In this document: piece by piece, positions 57,676 to 64,000 of the stretch | Numbering within the stretch: the first letter of the stretch is position 1 | Layout: each line of letters starts with the position of its first letter | Assembly: GCA_016125335.1 (NCBI GenBank) | Contig: WGLY01000017.1 | Location: 62,001 to 126,000 of the forward strand | DNA: 64,000 nt | DNA from: Frankiales bacterium | Lineage (GTDB): Bacteria > Actinomycetota > Actinomycetes > S36-B12 > CAIYMF01 | Direction of reading: 5' to 3' | Made by a program: the position numbers and the translations under genes | Notes under the pieces: model-generated | The model's database searches: none | What the model was told of the DNA's origin: nothing | The model's input: the letters and a program-made list of their open reading frames with translations, nothing else

Positions 57676-58242
57676 GTGCCCCCCTCGCCCGACGTCACCG
57701 CGGTGGTGCTGGCCGGCGGGCGCTCGCGGCGCTTCGGCGCCGACAAGCTCGAGGTGGCGCTCGGCGGCTCCACCCTGCTGGCCGGCGTCGTCGACGCGGC
57801 CTCGGCGGTGGCCGGGCACGTCGTCGTGGTCGGGCCGCACCGGGCCGCGCTCGGTCCGCACGTGGTGGTGGTGCGCGAGGACCCGCCGTGGTCCGGTCCG
57901 CTGGCCGCGGTCGCCGCCGCGCTGCCGCACGTGACCACCGGCGTCGTGCTGGTGCTCGCCGGCGACCTGCTCGGCCCGGGCCCCCTGCTGCCCCGGCTGC
58001 TCGCCGAGCTCGAGGCGCGTCCGGAGGCGGGCGCGGCCGTCGCGCGCGACGCCGGCGGACGGCGCCAGCCGCTGCTGGCGGCCTACCGCGCCGGCGCGCT
58101 GCGCCGGTCGCTCGAGGGCACCGACCCGCGCGACCGCCCCGCCCGCGCCCTGCTCGAGGGCCTCGAGGTGGTGGACGTGGACGACCCCGACGGGTGGAGC
58201 CGCGACGTCGACCGGCCCGAGGACCTGCCCGCGCCGGACTGA
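57676..58242 (+). CDS. MobA-like nucleotidyltransferase (molybdenum cofactor guanylyltransferase)
   Basis: A 188-residue enzyme of the MobA/MocA family, which links GMP (or CMP) to molybdopterin. It has the N-terminal signature AVVLAGGRSRRFGADKLEV and the downstream EDPPWSGPLAAVAAAL and VLAGDLLGP blocks. The chain is a little short but complete, with the C-terminal WSRDVDRPEDL. GTG start without a ribosome-binding site. Convergent with the enoyl-CoA hydratase gene. Confidence 0.88.
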   Translation: MPPSPDVTAVVLAGGRSRRFGADKLEVALGGSTLLAGVVDAASAVAGHVVVVGPHRAALGPHVVVVREDPPWSGPLAAVAAALPHVTTGVVLVLAGDLLGPGPLLPRLLAELEARPEAGAAVARDAGGRRQPLLAAYRAGALRRSLEGTDPRDRPARALLEGLEVVDVDDPDGWSRDVDRPEDLPAPD

Positions 58243-58247
58243 CCGGG

Positions 58248-59024
58248 TCAGTCGCCGCCGGGTGCCCAGGACGGGGGGCGCCGCTCGAGGAACGCCGTCA
58301 TGCCCTCGCGCGCCTCGTCGCTGCCGAACAGCGCGGCCGAGAGCTCCGCCGTGCGCGCGAACGCCTCCCCGCGCGCCTGCCCGGGCACGTGCGCCAGCAG
58401 GTCCTTGGTGGCGCGCAGCGCCTGCGGACCGCCGGCGAGCAGGGCCTCGACGTAGGAGCGGACGACGGCGTCGAGGGCGTCGTCGGCCGCGACCGCGGTG
58501 ACCAGGCCGGCCTCGTGGACGCGGTCGGCGGAGACCCGCTCGCCGGTGAGCATGAGCTCCTGCGCGTCGCGGCGTCGCATCACGGCCAGGCACACCACCG
58601 AGATCACGGCCGGGGCCACGCCCACACGCACCTCGCTGAAGGCGAACCGCGCCGACTCCGCCGCCACCGCGATGTCGCTCGCCGCCACCAGGCCGTTGCC
58701 GCCGCCGGCGACGTGGCCCTGCACGCGCGCGACGATCGGCTTGGGGTGCTCGAGCATCGCCTCGAGCACCGCGACGAGCGCGGCGGGACCGCTGTCGGTG
58801 AACGACGCGGCGTCGGCCGCCGCGGCCCCGGCGAGGTCCGCCCCCGCGCAGAACGTCGTCCCCTCGCCGGTGAGCACGACGACGCGCACGGCGTCGTCGT
58901 CCGCCGCAGAGGTGAGGTGCTCGCGCAGCGCCTGCATCGTGGCCGCGGTGAGGACGTTGCGCGTCTCCGGCGAGCACAGGGTGAGGGTGGCGACGCCGTC
59001 GGCCACCTCGTAGCGCACCGTCAT
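58248..59024 (-). CDS. Enoyl-CoA hydratase/isomerase family protein
   Basis: A 258-residue crotonase-fold enzyme. The oxyanion-hole segments are present (TFCAGADLAGA and GHVAGGGNGLVAA). The catalytic glutamate positions of true hydratases are not both obvious: AVAAESARFAFSEVRVGVAPA carries one Glu. In this operon it could be the hydratase of acyclic terpenoyl-CoA or methylcrotonyl-type breakdown. ATG 59024 is chosen over GTG 59033. It ends the operon, 28 bases after the dehydrogenase gene. Confidence 0.9.
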   Translation of the reverse strand: MTVRYEVADGVATLTLCSPETRNVLTAATMQALREHLTSAADDDAVRVVVLTGEGTTFCAGADLAGAAAADAASFTDSGPAALVAVLEAMLEHPKPIVARVQGHVAGGGNGLVAASDIAVAAESARFAFSEVRVGVAPAVISVVCLAVMRRRDAQELMLTGERVSADRVHEAGLVTAVAADDALDAVVRSYVEALLAGGPQALRATKDLLAHVPGQARGEAFARTAELSAALFGSDEAREGMTAFLERRPPSWAPGGD

Positions 59025-59052
59025 GGTCCCCACCCCTTCACCCGTGCGTCCG

Positions 59053-60201
59053 TCATCGGCGGCCCATGCCCTCGAGGAGGCTGATCACGCGCAGCATGAC
59101 CTCGTCGGCGCCGCCGCCGATGGAGACCAGGCGCGCGTCGCGGTAGTAGCGCTCCACCCACATGTCCTCGGCGTAGCCCATGCCGCCGTGGTACTGCACC
59201 GCGGCGTCGGCCACTTCGCGCGCCACGCGAGCGGCCTTCAGCTTGGCGATCGTCGCCATGCGCGTGACGTCCTCGCCGGCGAGCACCCGCTCTGCCGCCG
59301 CGTGGCAGTACTCGTGCACGAGGTCGACGTCGGCGACGAGCTCGGCGAGGCGGTACTGCAGGTGCTGGTTGGCCAGCAGCGGCTTGCCGAAGGCCTCGCG
59401 CACGCGCAGGTACTCCACCGTGCGGTCCAGCGCCCGACGCGCGCCGGCCACGGCGAGGTAGGCACCCACGAGCCGCTCGTCCTGGAACTGCTGCATCTGC
59501 AGCTGGAAGCCGCGTCCGATCTCCCCGATCGTGTGGTCGACCGGCACCCGGACGTCGTCGAGCACGAGCTCGGCGGTGTCGCTGGACCGGTTGCCCATCT
59601 TCTCGATCTTGCGGCCGACGCTGAAGCCGGGAGTGGCCGTGGGGACGACGATGAGCGACATACCGGCGTACCCGCCCTCGTCGCTCGTGCGGGCCAGCAG
59701 GCACACCCAGTCGGCCTGGGTCCCGTTGGTGATCCACATCTTGCGGCCGGTGATCACCCAGTCGTCGCCGTCGCGGCGGGCGCGGGTGGTGATGCCGGCG
59801 ACGTCGCTGCCCGCGCCCGGCTCGGACACCGCGACCGAGCACACCTGCTCGCCGCGCAGCGCCGGCTCGAGGTAGGCCTTCTTCAGCTCGTGGCTGCCGT
59901 GGCGGGCCAGCGCCGGCGTCGCCATCGAGGTCTGCACCGCGATGCCCATCGGGACGCCGGCGCAGTCGGCGCGGCCGAGCTCCTCGGCGAGCACCAGCGT
60001 GTAGGAGTGGTCGGCGCCCTGGCCGCCGTACTCCGGGTCGTACTCGAGGCCGAGCGCGCCGACCGCGGCGAGCTTGGGGAACAGCTCGTGGCCGGGGAAG
60101 ATCCCGGCCCGCTCCCACTCCTCGACGTACGGGTCGATCTCCTTCGTCACCAGGTCGCGGACGACCGCGCGGAACTGCTCGTGCTCGGGGGTGAACCTCA
60201 T
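59053..60201 (-). CDS. Acyl-CoA dehydrogenase
   Basis: A 382-residue FAD enzyme that desaturates acyl-CoA at C2-C3 and passes electrons to electron-transfer flavoprotein. It carries the family blocks VAVSEPGAGSDVAG and KMWITNGTQADW, and the C-terminal QYHGGMGYAEDMWVERYYRD. The usual C-terminal catalytic Glu site reads Asp; the helix-G segment FQDERLVGAYLA fits the isovaleryl/long-chain type, where Glu in that helix is the base. This agrees with a branched substrate. ATG overlaps the TetR stop by 4 bases. Confidence 0.92.
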   Translation of the reverse strand: MRFTPEHEQFRAVVRDLVTKEIDPYVEEWERAGIFPGHELFPKLAAVGALGLEYDPEYGGQGADHSYTLVLAEELGRADCAGVPMGIAVQTSMATPALARHGSHELKKAYLEPALRGEQVCSVAVSEPGAGSDVAGITTRARRDGDDWVITGRKMWITNGTQADWVCLLARTSDEGGYAGMSLIVVPTATPGFSVGRKIEKMGNRSSDTAELVLDDVRVPVDHTIGEIGRGFQLQMQQFQDERLVGAYLAVAGARRALDRTVEYLRVREAFGKPLLANQHLQYRLAELVADVDLVHEYCHAAAERVLAGEDVTRMATIAKLKAARVAREVADAAVQYHGGMGYAEDMWVERYYRDARLVSIGGGADEVMLRVISLLEGMGRR

Positions 60202-60839
60202 GACCGCTCCTTCGTCCGCACACCCAGGCCCCGCGCCCACAACAGGCTCAGGGTCTCGACCGCCGTCTCGTCGCCGTAGGCCGCACCGGCCTGCTCGTCG
60301 CGCCCGTACCAGTGCCGGCCGAAGCCCTCGACCATCGCGCACAGCGCCCCGGCGGCCACCGCGGCGTCGACGTCGGTGTCGGCCTCGCCCGCGGCCTGGA
60401 GCCGCTCGATGTCGCGGGTGACGCGGCGCACGTGGTCGCGGCGGACGCCGGCGAGCACGTCGCGGTAGTGCGGCTCCACGGCCGCGGCCTCCTCGACGAC
60501 CTCGAGCATCCGGCCGTGGCGGCGGTAGGCCGCGAGGTAGCGGCGGTTGCCCTCGAGCATCCGCTCGTGCGGGTCCGGCACCTCGTCGCCGATGGCGAGC
60601 GCCGCGAACACCTCGTCGATCATCGTGTCGACGAGAGCGCGCAGCAGCGCCTCCTTGTCGGCGAACCAGGTGTACGTCGTGCCGTGGGAGACGCCGGCCG
60701 CCCGGGCGATGTCGGCCATGCGGGTCGCGGCGTACCCGCGCTCCTCGAACACCGCGCGCGCGGCCACGAGCAGGTTGTCGCGCGTGCGGCGTCCGCGGTC
60801 GGTGAGCGGCGCGGCCTTCTCCTCGGCCCGGGCGCTCAC
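60198..60839 (-). CDS. TetR-family transcriptional regulator
   Basis: A 213-residue repressor with an N-terminal TetR helix-turn-helix (RDNLLVAARAVFEERGYAATRMADIARAAGVSHGTTYTWFADKE, residues about 20-63) and a helical ligand domain. It is embedded in a catabolic operon and overlaps both neighbours by 4 bases (GTGA and ATGA), so it is made with the enzymes and probably responds to an acyl-CoA intermediate. Its own operator is likely upstream of the operon, outside the window. Confidence 0.93.
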   Translation of the reverse strand: MSARAEEKAAPLTDRGRRTRDNLLVAARAVFEERGYAATRMADIARAAGVSHGTTYTWFADKEALLRALVDTMIDEVFAALAIGDEVPDPHERMLEGNRRYLAAYRRHGRMLEVVEEAAAVEPHYRDVLAGVRRDHVRRVTRDIERLQAAGEADTDVDAAVAAGALCAMVEGFGRHWYGRDEQAGAAYGDETAVETLSLLWARGLGVRTKERS

Positions 60840-62725
60840 GTCGTCACCGCCTGCGCGCGCTCGTCGTCGGTGAGCAGGTCGCGCGGGACGTCGACCCAGC
60901 GCGCCCGCAGGTGCTCGCCGAGGCCCTTGGCCTGCGGGTCGAGGCTGGTGGAGTCGGCCACCCCGCGGCCGAGCAGGCCGTGGACCACGACGTTGACGGC
61001 GCGCAGGTTCGCCAGCGGGTGCACGTCGACGCCGAGGTCGCCCGCCTCGGGCAGCAGCGCACGCACCCGGTGCGCGGTGAGGGATCCCGCCAGCCAGGAC
61101 CACCGGCGCCGGTCGAGGTCGTCGTCGCCCGTGGGCCGCAGCCAGACGCCGACGTTGGCGTCGCCGCCCTTGTCGCCGCTGCGCGCCCCCACCATCGCGC
61201 CGAAGGGGACGCGCACCGTCGCGCCGCCGGGCTGCGGGGGCTCGGGCTCCTGGTGGGCCTGGTCCCCGAGCGCTCCGGCGGGTCCGGGCGCCCCACCGCC
61301 CGGCACGGTGGCGACGACCGTGGTGGTGCCCTCCGCGTCGAGGTGCACGACCTGCTCGACCAGATCTGCCGCGACGGTGGTGGGCCAGTAGACGCCGTAC
61401 GGCGTGCCGTCGGACGGCGGCGCCGTGGGGAACATGCCGGGGTAGCTCGCCAGCGCGCTCTCGACCACCGGCGCGGTGAACGCCTTGCCGACCGCGGCGG
61501 GGTCCGCGGCCTTCACGGTGATCCGCAGCTCGGCCTGGGCGTCCGCGGTGGTGGCGGGGTCGGGGCGGTCGCGGCGCAGCAGCGCGACGTGCAGCTCGCG
61601 CACCGCGAACCGCGAGGCCGCGGCGTTGTCCTCCGGTGTGCCCGAGAGTGCTTGGGCCAGAGGGAGTCCCGCGATCGTGCGGAGCGCGAGATCGGCCTTC
61701 GCCTCGACGTCGAGCCCGGTGAGCACCAGCGACGCGGAGTTACGGAACCCGCCGAGCGCGTTCATCGCGACCTTGAGGGTGGCCGGTGCCGGCTCGCCGC
61801 GCACTCCGCTGATCCGCACCCGGTCCGGCCCGGCCGGGGCCAGCGCGATGGTGTCGAAGCGCGCCGTCACGTCGGGGTTCGCGTAGGCGGGGCCGCCGAT
61901 CTCGTAGAGCAGCTGGGCGGTCACGGTGCCGACGTCGACCAGTCCCCCGGTGCCGTCGTGCTTGCCGACGACGCTCGTGCCGTCGTCGGCGACGTCGACC
62001 CACGGGAAGCCGACGTGCTCGAGGCCCGGGACCTCGCGGAAGAACGCGTAGTTGCCGCCGGTGGCCTGCGCCCCGCACTCGATGACGTGACCGGCGACGA
62101 CGGCGCCGGCGAGGCGGTCGAGCTGCGCGGGGTCGTCGTAGTCCCAGCCGTGCCACCACGCGGCCGGACCCACCACGAGCGCGGCGTCGGTGACCCGGCC
62201 GGTGATGACGACGTCGGCCCCGGCGGCGAGCGCCGCGGTGATGCCGCGGCCGCCGAGGTAGGCGTTGGCGGTGAGCGGCGGGGCGCCGAGCGCCTCGAGC
62301 GGCTCCCCCGTCGCGAGGTTGGCGAACGGCTCGCCGGCCGCTCGCAGCCCGTCGAGGCGCGGGAGCAGGTCGTCGCCCTCCACCCACGCGACCCGCACGC
62401 GCCCGAGGCCGAGCTCGTCGGCGGCGGCGCGCACGGCCGCCGCCGCGCCCGCCGGGTCGAGGCCGCCGGCGTTGGAGACCACCTTGATGCCGTCCTCGAG
62501 GCACGTGCCGAGCACCTCGCGCAGCTGGGTGAGGAACGTGCGGGCCCAGCCGCTGCCGGGCCCGTGCTTGAGCCGCTGCCTCGCCAGGATCAGCATCGTG
62601 AGCTCGGCGAGCCAGTCGCCGGTGAGCACGTCGATCGGGCCGCCCTCGACCATCTCGCGCGCGGCCGAGAGCCGGTCGCCGAAGAACCCGCTGCAGTTCG
62701 CGATGCGCACCGGCCGCTCGCTCAT
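60836..62725 (-). CDS. AtuA-like acyclic terpene utilisation protein (DUF1446)
   Basis: A 629-residue cytoplasmic protein. VRIANCSGFFGDRLSAA at the start, YLGGRGITAALAAGADVVITGR, and PFGAMVGARSGDKGGDANVGVW near the C-terminus are DUF1446/AtuA marks. AtuA is needed for growth on citronellol and geraniol in Pseudomonas, though its exact reaction is not settled. Here it lies between a biotin carboxylase subunit and a TetR gene, overlapping both by 4 bases, the usual company of this family. Confidence 0.9.
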   Translation of the reverse strand: MSERPVRIANCSGFFGDRLSAAREMVEGGPIDVLTGDWLAELTMLILARQRLKHGPGSGWARTFLTQLREVLGTCLEDGIKVVSNAGGLDPAGAAAAVRAAADELGLGRVRVAWVEGDDLLPRLDGLRAAGEPFANLATGEPLEALGAPPLTANAYLGGRGITAALAAGADVVITGRVTDAALVVGPAAWWHGWDYDDPAQLDRLAGAVVAGHVIECGAQATGGNYAFFREVPGLEHVGFPWVDVADDGTSVVGKHDGTGGLVDVGTVTAQLLYEIGGPAYANPDVTARFDTIALAPAGPDRVRISGVRGEPAPATLKVAMNALGGFRNSASLVLTGLDVEAKADLALRTIAGLPLAQALSGTPEDNAAASRFAVRELHVALLRRDRPDPATTADAQAELRITVKAADPAAVGKAFTAPVVESALASYPGMFPTAPPSDGTPYGVYWPTTVAADLVEQVVHLDAEGTTTVVATVPGGGAPGPAGALGDQAHQEPEPPQPGGATVRVPFGAMVGARSGDKGGDANVGVWLRPTGDDDLDRRRWSWLAGSLTAHRVRALLPEAGDLGVDVHPLANLRAVNVVVHGLLGRGVADSTSLDPQAKGLGEHLRARWVDVPRDLLTDDERAQAVTT

Positions 62726-64000
62726 GAGGGCTCCACCGTCGCGACCACCACGTGCGCGTCGACGGACTGCCCCACCCGCACGTGCACCGCCGTCACGACG
62801 CCGTCGGCGCCGGCCCGCACGGTGTGCTCCATCTTCATCGCCTCGAGCACCACGAGCGGCTCGCCCGCGGCGACGGTGCTGCCCACCTCGACGGCCACGT
62901 GGGTGACCGTGCCGGGCACCGGTGTGGTGGGGTCGCTCGCTCCCGCCTCGTGGCCGCCGGCCGCCCCGAGGGGCAGCACCGAGAACGTGGTGACCCAGCC
63001 CTCGGCGTCGACGGCGACCGACTCGGCCGGGTCGGCCGGATCGTGCCGCAGGTCGACGGTGCGGCGCACGCCGTCGACCTCGAGGCGGTGCGCCGCGAAG
63101 CCGTCGTCAGCGCGCGGCCCGAGGGGGTCCAGGCGCACCGCGCGGTGCGACCGGACCGGGCCGACCGGCCCTGCCATCGCCGCGATCGTCTGCGCCGCAT
63201 GGGGATCCACGCGGGCACCGTCGACGTCGAGCTCGTCGGCGTCGGCTGCCACGAGCAGCGTGGCGCCGTCGCGGGTCCAGGCACGGCCCAGCACGGCGAC
63301 CACGTCGCGCTCGCCCCGGCGGTAGCCGACGCGCAGCGTCTCGGGCACCCCGGCCACGGTGCGCCAGCCCTCGCCCGCCGCGTCGCCGCCGAGGCCGAAC
63401 AGCGCGGCGGCGGCTGCGAGCAGGTGCAGGTCGAGCACGTCGGCCGGCGCCTGCGGTGCGAGTACCTCGGGGTGCTCGTCGAGGAACGCCGTGGTGGTGG
63501 CGCCGTCGAGGAACGCGGGGTGGTCGAGCACAGCCGCGAGCATGAGGGCGTTGGTGGTGACGCCGACCACCGACGTGCCCCTCAGGTACTCCGCCAGCGA
63601 GCGCGCGACGTCGGTGCGGTCGTCGCCGTGCGCGACCACCTTGGCGAGCAGCGCGTCGTAGTGCTCCGAGACGGTGGCGCCCTGCTCGTAGCCGCTGTCG
63701 ACGCGCAGCCAGTCGCCGCCGTCGTCGTCGAGGTCCCACGACAGCAGCCGCCCCGTGCTGGGCAGGAACCCCCGCGCCGTGTCCTCGGCGTAGAGGCGCG
63801 CCTCGATCGCGTGGCCACGGCGCCCGATCTCGTGCTGGCGCAGCGGCAGCGGCTCGCCCCGCGCGACCGCGAGCTGCCAGGCCACGAGGTCGAGCCCGGT
63901 GACCAGCTCGGTCACGGGGTGCTCCACCTGGAGCCGCGTGTTCATCTCCAGGAAGAAGAACTCCTGCGCGTCGCCCTCGCCGGCGACGAGGAACTCCACG
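62722..64000 (-). CDS. Acyl-CoA carboxylase biotin-carboxylase/biotin-carrier subunit, C-terminal part
   Basis: The gene continues past the right edge; the visible 426 codons cover the end of the biotin carboxylase (EFFFLEMNTRLQVEHPVTE, IEARLYAED), a linker domain, and the C-terminal biotinyl domain with VLEAMKMEH, lysine being the biotin site. Such alpha subunits serve acetyl-, propionyl-, methylcrotonyl- or geranyl-CoA carboxylases. Next to an AtuA-like gene, an acyl-CoA dehydrogenase and a hydratase, a geranyl- or methylcrotonyl-CoA carboxylase (AtuF or LiuD type) is likely; its beta subunit gene should lie beyond the edge. Confidence 0.93.
   Translation of the reverse strand, partial: VEFLVAGEGDAQEFFFLEMNTRLQVEHPVTELVTGLDLVAWQLAVARGEPLPLRQHEIGRRGHAIEARLYAEDTARGFLPSTGRLLSWDLDDDGGDWLRVDSGYEQGATVSEHYDALLAKVVAHGDDRTDVARSLAEYLRGTSVVGVTTNALMLAAVLDHPAFLDGATTTAFLDEHPEVLAPQAPADVLDLHLLAAAAALFGLGGDAAGEGWRTVAGVPETLRVGYRRGERDVVAVLGRAWTRDGATLLVAADADELDVDGARVDPHAAQTIAAMAGPVGPVRSHRAVRLDPLGPRADDGFAAHRLEVDGVRRTVDLRHDPADPAESVAVDAEGWVTTFSVLPLGAAGGHEAGASDPTTPVPGTVTHVAVEVGSTVAAGEPLVVLEAMKMEHTVRAGADGVVTAVHVRVGQSVDAHVVVATVEPS

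Overview
The window is chromosomal DNA from a very GC-rich actinobacterium. Codons end almost always in G or C, many genes start with GTG, and neighbouring genes often overlap by 4 bases (ATGA or GTGA). Marker families agree: DUF222-HNH proteins, a glucosyl-3-phosphoglycerate synthase, an actinobacterial HrpA, BTAD and SpoIIE-type regulators. I cannot fix the genus from the sequence.

Left part (0-17.8 kb): the start of a GNAT acetyltransferase behind a perfect 19-bp inverted repeat; a glutaredoxin-thioredoxin reductase fusion; then a compact five-gene minus-strand operon (1942-8594) with an ApbE flavin transferase, a ferric-reductase-like membrane flavocytochrome and three secreted FMN-binding-domain proteins, one carried on seven fibronectin type III repeats. 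It looks like a flavin-based electron route from cytoplasmic NAD(P)H to the cell surface. Next come a PAS-PAS-GGDEF diguanylate cyclase, the SbcCD nuclease, a MoaD-like protein beside a BNR-repeat protein, and an amidohydrolase.

Middle (17.8-35.2 kb): an intergenic region with many predicted hairpins and a 9-codon ORF; a trimethylamine-dehydrogenase-like flavoprotein lacking two signature cysteines; an acyltransferase, a CopD-like protein, HrpA, a YczE-like membrane protein, a secreted M4 metalloprotease, a DUF222-HNH protein, DUF2254, and an FAD oxidoreductase.

Signalling region (35.2-46.3 kb): a tightly packed minus-strand operon with a GAF-PP2C-HATPase protein (RsbU and RsbW in one chain), two STAS antagonists, an unknown protein and four tandem paralogous membrane proteins that look like sensor-kinase input halves without a kinase. 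Divergent from it is a BTAD/AAA/TPR regulator, followed by a 15-bp tandem repeat array.

Right part (46.6-64 kb): two small membrane proteins, a cytochrome P450, a second DUF222-HNH paralogue, tRNA-Ser(TGA), a patch of lower GC with a LuxR-type regulator and an alcohol-dehydrogenase-like reductase, a secreted subtilase, GpgS, a LacI regulator, a MobA-like protein, and a coupled minus-strand operon (biotin carboxylase, AtuA-like, TetR, acyl-CoA dehydrogenase, then enoyl-CoA hydratase) that fits acyclic terpene or branched acyl-CoA breakdown and continues past the right edge.
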